A DNA stretch of 64,000 bases from Liquidambar formosana (lineage: Eukaryota > Streptophyta > Magnoliopsida > Saxifragales > Altingiaceae), in assembly GCA_039720395.1 (NCBI GenBank), contig CM077834.1, positions 4,360,607 through 4,424,606 of the forward strand, read 5' to 3'. The number at the start of each line of letters is the position of its first letter. Within the stretch, counting starts at the first letter, position 1. Position numbers and translations under genes: made by a program. Of this stretch, positions 10,828 through 23,470 are shown one piece after another. Under the pieces are notes generated by a model. That model was given only the letters and a program-made list of their open reading frames with translations, was not told the DNA's origin and did no database searches.

Positions 10828-13800
10828 ATGGATCTGACGGCGAATATCGAATTAAACGAACAATCCGAGCGGAGATCTGATGGTACGGTGGCGACAGTTG
10901 GCGAGAAGAGGTCGGCGGAGAACGGCGAGGACAGTGAGCTGAATGTACGGCTGAAGAAGAAGGGGCGAGGTGAGGCCGGAGATATGAAGAGGGTCGCTGA
11001 GATAGTGCTGGTGTTGTCGGCGATGGCGGGGATGAGGGGAGGAAGGAGTCCCACGGCGGCGGAGGTGGCAATGATGGCGGAGGCGAGGGCGAAGGTGGCT
11101 GAGATGTGCCTAGGGTTAGCTCCGGCGGATATTGTGGCAAAGGAGGCTATAGGGGATGTGATTGAGGATCTTGGGTTAAATAGTAAGGCGAGGGAACAGA
11201 AATTAGGGTTTCGGCCTCCTCCGAAGATGCCCATTGCCGAGAAATTGTTGCACACGAAGCGAAGGGTGAGGTTTGAATCTTGTGTTTTCCTCATATTGTG
11301 TTTGTAGGATGTGTTATACTCTTTCAAATTGATAACCTTGGTTGTATGTTTATTTGCTGAGAAAATCTAGGAAAAGCAATTGATGTTTTGATTCAAATTG
11401 ATACTCTACTTCTGAATTTGACTGTTATCTGTCTAGCTGCTGAGAAAAGTGTAGGAAAAGGAAAGAAAATTGAAATTACTCTCGTTCAAATTGATGCCCT
11501 ACTTTTGTATTTGATTTTTATATGTTTGGTTGCTGAAAAAGTGTACAAAAACTAAATTGAAAGGTTGACTCTTAGTAATTAGGACCTGAGAGAGTAAATA
11601 TGTTTACTCAGCTGCAATTAATACAACTATTTGGCTTAGTTGAGATAGGTTTTTCCATTTATTGGAAAATGAAACGGCATGAAACATGAGATTAAAGCTT
11701 TTTGTTTTCATCACTTTTCTCTGCAACCAAATGGAAGAGGATTAACCCTCTATTTGGTTCATGGATTCTACGAAGGAAAACAAAAAGGCAGGGAAAAAAA
11801 ATGAGGAGGAAAGAAAATGAAAGGAAAATATAAAATCATACCAAGTCAAAACTATTCCAATTCTTTCTTTTCTTCCAATTTTCCATTGCAACCAAATAAA
11901 GAAAAGTAGAATTCCTTATATATTTTTTTTTCCTTGATAAAATCCACAAACCAAATAGAGCCTAAAGGTAGTTTTTGGACACTTATAGTGTGGTCTATTG
12001 ATTAGTTCGTTTTTCCTTGATTGTCTTTTGTTTTGGTTCAATTTGTTGTTACAAATGACAGCTTTAAGGTGAAAGTATTAGGAACTTCCATGGAGCAATG
12101 GGTTTGTTTTGAAAGACTGTAAGAGTGGTTCTTGATGATTGTGAGTGATAGGGGTGGTTGTCGATATAAGTTTTGTAGCAAGGTATTATGTGAATTGTAT
12201 GACTCTGGTTGAGTTTAGAGTTATGTCTTGGGTAGGGAATGTTCTTGTGAAGTACAGCACAATTTTCCTGCAAAGTAATGGGTACTTATGGAAGATTAGA
12301 AAAGAGTTTTTTATTTTTTATTTTTTTATTTTTTTATGCTTGTAAGTTTTAGTAGTGAAGATAACTTAGTTCCTGATCACTATTTATTAAACCTGAAAAC
12401 CTATCGGCTGAATTTTGAGTTTTCTTGCATGAGGGTGCATTCATGAACAAATTTTCTGTGTTCACATTTGTATATTTATTGCAATGCATCATCCCAAACG
12501 GAAATAAGACGAAGTAAGCACTAGAATACTTATAACTGTGGCCAGTGTCTATACATCAAGAGGAAGCATGCTTCTTCTGTAAATGTACTTCAGCAGATAG
12601 ATATATTGGATGCATCTTTTTCATGCCGTTTACTTGATGTTTTTAATGCTTATTTTCTCCAGATGGAAGAATCCAAAGAATTTGCTTACTCATCCCAGAG
12701 GTTGCAGACAAGCTTTGGTCCTGCAGCTGAAAGCCGTGGGACATCAAATAATGTTCGTGTGTTTCCATCAGATAAATCAAGTCATCCACCAGTTTCTTCT
12801 GGAGGCTTCCCAACTACTTCACCTCTAGGTCATGTTTCTGCTGCAACTTCTACATCCTTACCACATCAGTTGCCCACGAATGAAGTAAGATCTTCTATGG
12901 TTTCAAGTGGGTTGCCTAGCAGTCAATCAGGAAGGGATTCTTCTTCTTTAGCACTGCCTAGAGTTGAAAGAGTCCATTTCAGATTGGATGGAGGAACAAG
13001 ACCAGTACAAGGTATTTTTTTTTCCCCTCTCTCTCTCAATTACATATAATGGTGGAACATCTACTCAAGTACAACAAATATTACCTGAAGATCTTAAGCC
13101 TGTTGTTTTTGTTTTGTTTTCTTAGATTTGTAAGTTATTGCAATAGGAATCTAATGAATAGGTCAGTTTGGGACAGGGGTGCCCTGTCCTATACTGTCCT
13201 GTGATAGAAACACCCCCAAGCTCATCCCAACTGCTAGGGCAGGTTGGGGCCCAAAAAAATGAAAAAGAGAAGGAAAAAAGAGCATTTATAGAAATTCATT
13301 GAAAAATATATTTTCACCTTAGGAAAAGCTGACCCTAAACACAAACGCTGAACAAATTCTAAATGCCTACATGGACTTAGTGATTTTCATTGAGAAAGAA
13401 TAAATTGGAATGTAAAAATACTAATACAGTAGATTGAGAAACAAGAATAAGAAGAGAAGGCTGGTGTCAAAGTCGATTGGCTGCAATACCCAAAGAGAGA
13501 AGAGGGGATGAGAAGAAAAATGCAGAGAGAGGGGGGATAAACAAATGTTTCCAGAACCATTAAATCCCTTGGGGCCACCCCTACAAGGTTTCATGGTTCT
13601 CATGGGCCTTGGACTTACTTGGTCCATATGGGTTGTGAGGTCTTATATGGGCCCGGGGTTTGCCCGAAGGGTTTCCTCGTAATAATAATAATAATAAAAG
13701 TCCATTAAATCTGCCAGCAAGCTCTTCTAATCCCATTCTCAATCTCCCATTCAACACCATCTTCATCCTCCATCAACTCTCATGAAAACCTCCACCTTGC

Positions 13801-16800
13801 TTTCAATTTATATTATTAACCTGAACCAAAAAGATGAGGAAAAAAGGAAAAAAAAAAAAAAGGTGGAGATGCATCTTCCGGGGGGGAATAAGAAATAAAA
13901 TAAGGGGATCGTTTATGATAAAGAAGATGAGTCATCAGAGTCACCTTTTTACAGGGCAACGATTTGGTATGTAAGTATGTTGCATCTTGAGGCCCAACCA
14001 AATTGCAGTGGATGATGGTGGTGTTACTGGAGGGAAAGAAGGTAGTGTAGGCTGTAGATGTGTCTTAATTTTTTGGTTTCTTTTGAGTTGGATTGGGTCA
14101 AAATACCAGGTTTTTTCTAACTCCTTAAAGAGGTTATGACCATTGGATTTGATTCAGCAGGTTTAATGTAAGGTGCAGACAGAGCCACTAATATGGGATT
14201 CTAGAGGAGATCACCCCTATAGCTGTATACATGTGTGTGCATGTGTCTGAATAGAGTAAATTCACAGATTCACCCATATGGCCGTGGCCTACCGTGTAGC
14301 TTTTAGGGAGTTGCCAAATGCACATACATAGCGGCGGCCCGCCCCCCCGGGGGGGGGGGTTGAGGAGAGGATCCATATTTGTGTGATAATTCTTAGTTAC
14401 AAAATTGATCAACAAATATTTTTTATAAATAGAATTCCAATTGTGTCCAAATTCTCGAAGTCAATACTAAGTTTGAACAACCCATTTTTTGCTTTAGTTT
14501 TTTTATCCTCTGGCCAAATTTTATTGAAAGGTCCACATTATTCATCCCAATTCTTAATTAAACTGAAAAAATAGTTATATTATATGAAAAGGCAATGTTA
14601 TTGAAGGGGGGTGGTTTAACTGTGAAAAAGACAGTGTGGGGTAACCTTGAGGGGTTACCCATAAGGCATAAATTAATGAAAGATATAGTAAGGGATTAAA
14701 AAAAAAAAAAAAAAAAAAATTGAAAGGCAGGGAACCATTCCCCCCCCCCCCCCCCCCCCAAAAAAAAGAAGTCTTTAGTGGCTCCGACCTTGCACACACA
14801 CATTGAATATGCATGATTATTTGCTTGATCACTTTTTTTTGGATGGTCTGGAATAGTTTTAACTTTTTCGTTTGTTAGGATAATTCCTTGGGCTTCCTGC
14901 TTGCTTCCTTTCTTTAATTATTTTATAGATCCTTTTTTTTTTTGTTTGTTTATTTGTGAGACAGAGAGAGAGAGGGGGGGGGGGTTGTTAGCTTTTTGGT
15001 GATGTTTCCCATTTTTGTTTCTTAGCTTACAGAATGAACTGTCAGTGCCTTAAATTTTTTTATTTATTTTTTGGTTCTAAATTTATCATCTATTTGCAGC
15101 AAATTCTTCTGCTGATCACTCACATGTGAATGCTCCAACTTGGACTATACAACCTCAATCTGCCACATCAGCTAAAAGTGGACCAGAAAATAAATTGCCA
15201 AATCAGACTTCTGCTAAGGTTGACGGAACTGTGTCAAGAATGGCTCCGCAAGCAACAAGAGATCAGACCTCTAGACCATTTATTACTCAAACCGCATCTG
15301 CAAATTTGCCTAGCATACATCAGCCTTTGCAGGGCATGAACTTTATTCAAGCTCCTTCACTTTCCAATAAGCATAATGAAATTGCTAAAATTGTTCAGAA
15401 GTTATTACAACCACAGCTTCCTGAGCATCCCACATGGACTCCTCCTTCAAGGGATTACATGAATAAGGCTTTGACTTGCCAAATGTGCAAGCTTACCATC
15501 AATGAGGTGGAGAGTGTGCTTCTTTGTGATGCTTGTGAGAAAGGATATCATATAAAATGTCTCCAGTCATACAATCAAAAAGGAATTCCTAGAGGTGAGT
15601 GGCACTGCCCGAAGTGCTTGGCTTTAAGCCATGGGAAGCCTTTGCCCCCTAAATATGGTCGTGTCATGAGAAATATGAATGCACCAAAAGTACCACCTAA
15701 CTCAACTGGAGTTCATTCATCTTCTGAGAAGAAAGCAGGAAGTGTAGATCATAAGGTGAATCAGCAGAAGATAACAGCAAATGGAATCTCTGGTTTACAA
15801 AGTCCTGCGCATACTGGTACCATGGGCGAGAACTGTATTGAGTTGGCATCTGGTTCAAAGATGCCAAATGCAGGAGAAATGCAGGGAAACAATGTCTCAT
15901 CAAGCAGAAAAAATGTGGATGACAAGCCCAGTTCCGGAAGTTTCCCAGATAACTCAATGAAATCTTTGAAGGCAACTTCTGGTTCTCCTTCTGTTGGCTC
16001 TGCGAGTAGTGAGAGATTGGTTTCTGAATTAAAGTCGCAGCCTACTACTAAATTATCTGACGCAGTTAGTAATATATCTGATCTTGCACAAGCTTTAGAC
16101 AATTCACATGGTGTTGACCAAGCAGGGCTGCTAAATTGTGCTGATGTCCTGTCAAAGAAATATCATGACAACAATCCAAAGGTTAAAGACTCAGAGAAAT
16201 CTACCATAAGAGAAAATATTGACTGTACTAGTTTTGGGGCTAGAGAGCGTGCTGGGTTTTCAGCAGATGGCTTGCGGAGTGTTGATTGGATAGGCGATGT
16301 ACTTAAAGTTGTGGATGAGAAGACATTTTACCAGTCTTGTTGCATTGATGGAGTAGAGTATAAAGTGCACAATCATGCTCTTTTTCGTTCGAGCAATGAC
16401 AAATTGATTCCGTCTAAGCTTCAGGTAAGCAATTTATCTAGCATTCTGTGATTTTTATAGCCATCATCCTCATAGAAGTTTACCCATGATACCATAAAAA
16501 TGTAGATTTTTCTTTGATGTGAGCCCTTCACACTATTACTACTTGGATTATCAAAAAATTTTATATCTGATTCTTTGTTTGCTCACTGGAATCACTTAAT
16601 TATTTGTTTCCTCCAAGAGAAAAGTGTCATTGTTAATTTTGATGGTTTTTTTGGGTTTTTTATATGGAGAAGTCTTGACTTTTTCCTGCAGGCAATGTGG
16701 GAGGATAGCAAAACTAGGTCGAAGTGGGTTATAGTCAATCGATGCTACTTTCCTGGTGACTTGCCTGAGGTTGTTGGCCGTCCATGTGCCCCTGAAAACA

Positions 16801-18391
16801 ATGAGGTGAATTGTTTTACTTATACAATTTCTTTTGGAATCCCTTGTTTTTGCATGCGCACTTTAGAACCTTGACCATGGATCATTTAGGCCAAGGGCTG
16901 AGTCTGTTTGACCAGCTGTCAGTCCTTGTTAACTTTATGTCAGTTGAAAGAGTATCAGCATATTGGGAAAAAAAAATTAGAAAAAGAGCATCCAATCAAC
17001 TATCATAAAAATCTATGTTTTCCTCTAGTTTTCTAAGATTTATCATATTATTATCCAAATCAATGGTTGGCTCTTTAATCAGTTGGTTGAATTGACCTTC
17101 TAACATGATTCACATGCATATAGACCTTGCTTGAAGGTTGTGTACTCCATGTGATCACATGCAATTCAGGCCACATGATTTATGTTATGAATTTCTGCCC
17201 TGTTTCCCTTTTTGAGTGGTCATCATTTAAGCAGAAGTTTATCTTGTATATAACTAAGTTCATATGAACTGTTCTGCTGTAGGTCTATGAATCTAACCAT
17301 GATAGTACCGTGATGGCTGGCTTGATCCAAGGTCCTTGTGAAGTTCTTCCTCTGGACAAGTTTAAGGAAGAAAGTGAAAGAAGAACTTCTTTAGGGACTG
17401 AGGCAAATGATGGATTACAGCCAATTTTCCTATGCAAGTACGTCTCTCCATTTCTTCCATTTTATTGATATACTTCATGTCTACTTAAAGTTTAGGGAAA
17501 GATGCATTGTATGGGAAATATCTTGTGCATATCTGTATACATGTGAGCATGCTTGTACATGCACGAATGACTTTGCCTAGTTTAAGCATCCTGCTTGATG
17601 GTGTATCGTGCTTGTGTGTAATGAAGCGCAATGGTTGTAGAATCTGGTTTAGTTTTGCCAGGGGTCAAGAAAATATTATTATGTCCTTGTAGACTTGTAT
17701 ATGCCTAGAACACCTCATGAACCAAATATGTTAGTGATCTTGTTGCATGTTTAAGAAGGCCTTGGAGATGCACACTATAAAAGTAAATTTTTACCTTTAC
17801 ATGATCATGTGCAAAGAAGGGGATTGAAAAGAGTTAAAACAGCTTTATTTTATTGAGGCTGCCTTTTCTTGTTTATGAAGTTATGAGAGTATTTAGGCTA
17901 AATGTTACAAATACCCTTATTGCAGCGGACGATGATAGTAATTTTTAAAAAAAAAAAAAATAGACCTAGGTCCTAGAAAACACATTTTATTTCTTTCTCT
18001 TCGTTGTCTGTTAGTTGCCTTCCATAATGGTGCAGTATCAGTTAATCGAAATTTGATGTAGTCAATGCTCTTGCAAGTGAAAAACTACTAATATTCAAAT
18101 GACTCAAGGATCTAAACACTAATCAAACATACAGTTGGCGTCTCTGTCTCTGTCTCTCTACGTGTGTTCATCTGCTGATCCTATTATGCTGAACAAAGAT
18201 AATTCTGTGGGTATTTAGTACTTTATTTATTCTATAATTGTAGAGAAAGAAAATTTAGTGTTATATTTATTTTTATTAAACTGGAGGATAAATTTGTCTC
18301 ATCTTGGCTTTTCTTTTATGAGAGAACAACTTTGTTTTGCAGATGGTTTTATGATGAATTCAAGGGGCTCTTCCAACCTGTTTCCAGTTAA
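10828..18391 (+). CDS. PHD-finger protein with C-terminal BAH-like region
   Basis: Predicted nuclear chromatin reader of 809 aa. Six exons join in frame: 10828-11265, 12663-13011, 15100-16424, 16692-16805, 17283-17437 and 18343-18391, all GT-AG. Order of parts: acidic/basic N-terminus with a lysine-rich stretch and an alanine/methionine-rich helical part (about 50-145); a serine-rich linker; a canonical C4HC3 PHD finger at about 389-435 (CQMC..CDAC..H..C..CPKC); a serine-rich linker; then about 655-785, with WVIVNRCYFPGDLPE and VMAGLIQGPCEVLPL, resembling a bromo-adjacent-homology fold. PHD fingers often read histone H3 tails and BAH domains bind nucleosomes or methyl-lysine; specificity here is unknown. 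It resembles plant proteins usually annotated only as 'PHD finger protein'. The short sixth exon adds the conserved-looking tail KWFYDEFKGLFQPV. Confidence 0.9.
11745..11963. mobile_element. hAT-like MITE in intron 1 of the PHD gene
   Basis: The left end 'ccctctatttggttcatgga' matches the right end reverse-complemented, 'ggctctatttggtttgtgga'; similarity continues to about 38 bases ending 'caaggaaaa'. The (C/T)TATTTGG core is common in hAT-type plant MITEs. No clear 8-bp target duplication was seen, so the superfamily is inferred from the ends only. Confidence 0.55.
14342..14359. repeat. C7G11 homopolymer palindrome in PHD intron 2
   Basis: Seven C followed directly by eleven G, an extreme GC island in AT-rich intron DNA. 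It could form a tight hairpin or G-quadruplex, or reflect an assembly or sequencing artefact. Confidence 0.7.
14740..14759. repeat. C20 homopolymer in PHD intron 2
   Basis: Twenty consecutive C, preceded at about 14697-14719 by an A-run of more than 20. Length in such runs is prone to sequencing error. Confidence 0.8.
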
Positions 18392-21300
18392 CCCCGGTCA
18401 TGCATATAGTTTAGGTGACATGATCTTCTTTAGGCTTTTGTTGCGGCAACTCCGTTGTGCTCCCTCTGTTCAGGTACCCGATCTTTGTTGTTCATAACTG
18501 TTTCCTGTTCTATTTTAAGCTCTGCTCCTTATTTTAAGAATATCTGGCCATTATAATGGCCTAATGGGTTTGCAGTTTTTAATAACACAATCAGGTAGTG
18601 AGGTACAAGCTATCCTACATGATTATATGCTTTCTTTTAGCTTCAACCTATGTTACAAAGACTCAGGTATGAATGTTGAGTGTGGGTGCATGCTGGGGCA
18701 TTAGAGTTGTTGATTTACCGAAGCTTAGGACAAGGGAACATGGCTCGATTGTCAAAGTGTCCAATTTTCCTACTTTAATACCCTAGAGTTGAATGAATTG
18801 TTTTGAAACAAATGATTAGTGTATTTATCATGGGTACTTGCCATTTTTAAAATACATATGTAAGGGAAAGATATTAAGAAAGTATTCTAGTAAATAAGTA
18901 AATATATTTTTTTGTGGGGCAAATACATTAAGAGACATATGTGTCTAATGAATTGATTTATGGATACAGCCAACAAAGGTATTCTACAAAGGGAGGGTCT
19001 CTATTCCCAGTTCACAATAGATTTGCATGCAATTGCTAGTGAATATATTGTGAACCAGGATTGTTTTCAACTCTCCCTTTTTGGTTACCCGAGCTAGCTA
19101 TGTGTCCGACAATTGACTTGTCAAACACATATTCCATATACTCATCTTGTGTTGTTTTTGACACAGGTACTTGAAGTATTAATCTAGCATTGGCTTCAAC
19201 AATACGTATTTAGACTATTAGTTTTGCTGGATAAACAAAATTTGTAATAAATTAGCCTATATACCATTAGTATGGGTGTAGATTTGAATAACTAATGAAA
19301 AAGTACTTCCACCTTTACACAAGAATTCCAAAACTTTTGGAAAATTATCTTCTGTTGTCTCAGACCCTTGTCATATATTAGACATAGCATGGACAACAGA
19401 CAATGGGAGGGAGAGAATGCGCTGGGCTGTGGAGAGGACTGGAGACAGGAGAATATTTGGAACTTCACTGGAGAAAGTGAAAAATGAAGTCTTTTCATTT
19501 AAAATGAAATATTTTAGTGAGGTTATCTGTAGCTAAAATTAGTTTTTTAGAGTTGAATAAGATATTATTTCATGCATCCTTCATGCGACATGAGTAAACG
19601 ACATACAATTAATTTTCCTTGATATCTTGAACTTTTTGGTTATGATTGATGTTATGAATTTATTTGACTTTTCTTTATTATTTGAAGCAATGATTTTTCC
19701 TCTTTCCTAAATTTATTTATAAAATGTAAAAGAACAATTCTGTTGGATGTTAGGGCTTAGGGTGCAAATAATCCATCACATGATGGTTCGTTGAATACTA
19801 ATTGTGGATCCATCCATATTCAACCTGATTTGTAGTAATGTGTGTGATTTAACATTTCTCTAGTCACTTGTTATTGGTAGGGATCTTAGGCTTGGGCCAT
19901 TAATTTCAGGACCTGACTCTTAACATACTATATGCTTGCACTATGGATTTACTCCTTGAGTAGTTGAGATAGGAGTGGATAGTGTTTATTAGGTGTGGGA
20001 GTGCTCCATGACTATAAGGATGCTGAATTTATTGTATTAATTCCCGTACTTCAAGGGGTTTTTTCCCCATTTTTTTGTCCTTTCTTTTGTATTGATTCAG
20101 GATATTTATCGATTTATTTATTTCAAACAGGTACTATTGCAGATGGGACTATCAGACAGACAAACAGAGGACGAGTAAGGGGGTTATTTAATACTCATGT
20201 CTTGTACAATATGTAGCAGTAGTCCTAGTTTGTATTATCTCATAATAGTTATTCAAATTAAATGCTTCATCCCTCTTTTTTGGCGCTTCAAGCCCCCTGT
20301 TGCATGATAACCAAGTGAAATATGAAAGGAAGGTCTTCTGCTCTGTTCTCTGAATGTTTGAATTATTCATTTGTTGCAAAAACCGATTTCTTTATTTTAG
20401 ATTTTGTGTCAATCTTGGTACCATCAATTATCCTTGGTCATTAAGGTGGACTTGATTCATTTCTTGGAATGATTTTATTTAGAACTCCTACAAGTGGGTA
20501 ACATCTCCAGGTACACAACCAGCACAAAAATCAATTTAATTCAGGTTTGGGTATTTACAAGGACTTGTTGATTTTTGTGGAGTAGTCTAATAGTTTTTCC
20601 TAGCCAACAGGAATGCCAAGGGCTATTCCTCTTGTATTTGATCAGCAAAAACCCCATATATGCATGTAATCAATTCATTCAATCCGGACTGTCTAATTGG
20701 CACATCTGTTGCAATGTGCATGGCCTCGGTGTGTGAAAATCCCTGTTTGAGATATAAATGGCTAATCCTCTATCATCACTATCTTTCATGTTTTTATTTT
20801 GCTGGAACTGCATTTTGAAATAGATTTGACCATTTCTGTCTTAAGGCTAAGGTCTTGTCTTGCTGCATGCTTATACTTTGGACAAGTAAGAGAATTTGTA
20901 TCTTGAATCCTTTATAATTGACAGTGATGTCCCCACATCCTAGAGTCGAACCATGTCATTTTTAGTCCCTTCATAGTTGACACCAATGTCCCTACATCTG
21001 AGAGTCGAGCCATGTCATATTATTTTTAGTCTATATCATTTTCTTACATGAAACCTTCTCTATGGAACTTTAGACATTTGAATTTGTAGACCAAAGTACA
21101 TTATTATTAAAATCTGATTCCTTAACTATTTTCTGTGTGGTCTTTTTTCCATCTAAGCATAGTATTTTCCCAGATATTATTATGTCTAGCAATGTATATA
21201 TTATATATATAGAGAGAGCATGTGTGTGTGTGTTTTTTTTTTTTTTTTTTTTTTTTTGGGGGGGTGGTGATGATAAAATGTAATATAACAAAAAAGAAAA

Positions 21301-21817
21301 GAACAAAAAGACCTGGGTCTGTTCTATCTACAAATTTATCAATTAGGCCCCCCCATCCACTGTACATTGTCCTTGAATTGTCCTTAGAGATAATGATAAT
21401 GAATGACTAGCCTATAATTATTGCTTATTATGATTTTATAGATTCAAAATGACTTTCAGATAACTACCCTTTTCATAATAAGTAGACTTGTTATAATAGT
21501 TCTATTTGTGACTACTTTTTCAGCGATTCTTCTCTATGTTGTGCCGTTCTTTTGTTAGATCATAGGCCATCATGTCTATAAGTATAGTTTTAATTTATGG
21601 TTTATTGGCATTTCCTTTCACCTTGTAGACTAGTGCTACCTTTTAACTTGCACCATGTCACCCCTTGATGATGTAGTACTTGATCTTCGTTGCACTTGAT
21701 GAGACCGTGTTTATTGACTTATGCTCAGTTGGCTCGTGCCCCACTTGTTGTCAAGTGACCTGTTCTCTCCCTTCAAAGATAGGGTGTCCTTTCTTGCATT
21801 CAAACAGACCCAACAAA

Positions 21818-21863
21818 CCCCCCCCCCCCCCGGCGGCCAAAAAAAAAAAAAAAAAAAAAAAAA
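21818..21863. repeat. Adjacent C14 and A25 homopolymers
   Basis: A run of C (21818-21831), a short 'ggcggcc' spacer, then about 25 A. Likely length-unstable and error-prone; no coding content. Confidence 0.75.
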
Positions 21864-22352
21864 CACGCTCTCATAAGGCTTTCCAATAATCCTTTTTCGA
21901 GAAATTAATTTAGCAAATAAGCAATCGGTTTATAGTTGTAAAGCTGAAACAGAGGATAGCTCATCAATAGACTAATCAAATTTTATATTTTTTTTCTGGT
22001 ATGATGGATACGAACATGTAGCTTGAGCTAGAGATCACATGTGAATTTATGGCGGCCGAAATCAATTTTAAATATCTTTTAAAGGCTTGATTGGCATTAT
22101 CCGGATTTTCCTCTTGCAATGTATGCGTATTCTCGAACCAGCCACTCAATGTCATTTGAATAATGCAAAACCCTAAATTTCATGCAGATGCATGCTATTC
22201 CCAAAACGATTGAACTCAAGTACCTAAGGCTACAAGGCCTATATGACTATATGTTGTCCTTCTAAAGTTTTCTCCTTGCTTCTGATAGATTCCACCACCA
22301 GCATTAATAGCCCTGTCTTGAATTTGCTTTCACTAAACATAATGTCCATCAA

Positions 22353-22361
<9 letters not shown>

Positions 22362-22390
<29 letters not shown>
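22362..22390. repeat. (TC)n microsatellite
   Basis: About 14-15 TC units in intergenic DNA. Confidence 0.85.
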
Positions 22391-22394
<4 letters not shown>

Positions 22395-23169
22395 TTTAAC
22401 TACATTGTTTTTGTGTTATCATCTTAGTTTCATGAATGTGGGCGCCAAAATCGCGTCATATTAATTGATACTGTTCTTGACACTCTTAGAAATGCCCACG
22501 TAGAGATTTGCAGACGTGGATTCGATCCTGTGGTTCAATCAACCCTGGCACGAATCTTACTCCTGAAGTGGAAAATCTGTAGAAAGATCATTGCGGAGTA
22601 TTAAAATGAGCTAGAAATATAAAAGAGACTTGTAGGAGGCTAAGCCTAGCTACTAAAGGTTTCTTCATGTGAACTTCTATGATGCAGACTTACTTTTGTT
22701 GTCTGATATTGATGCATGCGTGCAGAACCCAACCCATGTTTGATTTTTGCCTGATAAATCCGAAACCAAACCATTACTATGCTTGAATGATAAGAGGAAG
22801 GCTGTTCCTCTCAATTGTTACATGACCATGCTTTGGCCAAGGTGTTTGATATAGAAAAATTATATTCAAACAGCTACGCCTTTATGAGGCTAGCAATCTG
22901 GTTATAGTAAAGCAGAGCATGCAGAGTTCTCTCTGTTTAAGTGCATCACTAGTAACCAAACTTTTACGACTTCCAAGTTTATTTATTTGTTTATATTTTT
23001 TTCCACTTTTCCTAATTGCTTTATGAACAAACGTTTTTCCCTTTTTTTGGGAGGTCGTAATCCTACTCTCTAACCCTTCCACTAATTAGGAATTAAAATT
23101 TCAACCATGTTCATTAGAGTTTAAGACCAGTCCCTCCACATAGGGTTGGTTATAAGACAACCAAACTAG

Positions 23170-23470
23170 CCATCCTTGACCTGAGATCGATTTGATAAGA
23201 AGCTTGTTCGAACTCATTCATGAGATAAAAATGTTAAGCTCAATCTTATTTTTGATCTCGTTAATTTGTTGAGCCAAACTCAAGCAGAACATACTTTACT
23301 TGGCTTAATAGGTTCATTATTAGTACATTAAACAACCAAATTACCAGAACATAGTTTGAAATTAGCTTGATAAGAGGCGTTTGAGCTCTTTCATGAGATA
23401 AACGAGTCAAAGCTCAATCTTGTTCTCAAACTTAATAATTTATCAAATCATGTCCAAACAGCTTACTACT
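23170..23470. repeat. Degenerate interspersed repeat
   Basis: Two tandem, diverged versions of a phrase of the type 'ttgataag...ttcatgagataaa...agctcaatctt..tct'. Related fragments recur at about 24395-24730 and 30790-31040. The pattern (gagctt / gagtcaa / ctcaat phrases) resembles a common low-identity plant dispersed repeat. No termini could be defined. Confidence 0.45.

Noticed and set aside
10794..11327. 177-codon antisense frame over exon 1 of the PHD gene (and a 127-codon frame at 10757-11140)
   Set aside because: Both are shadows of the GC-rich sense exon, low in complexity, with no family resemblance.
15761..16102. 113-codon antisense frame inside PHD exon 3
   Set aside because: Antisense shadow of a long serine-rich coding exon, with no independent support.
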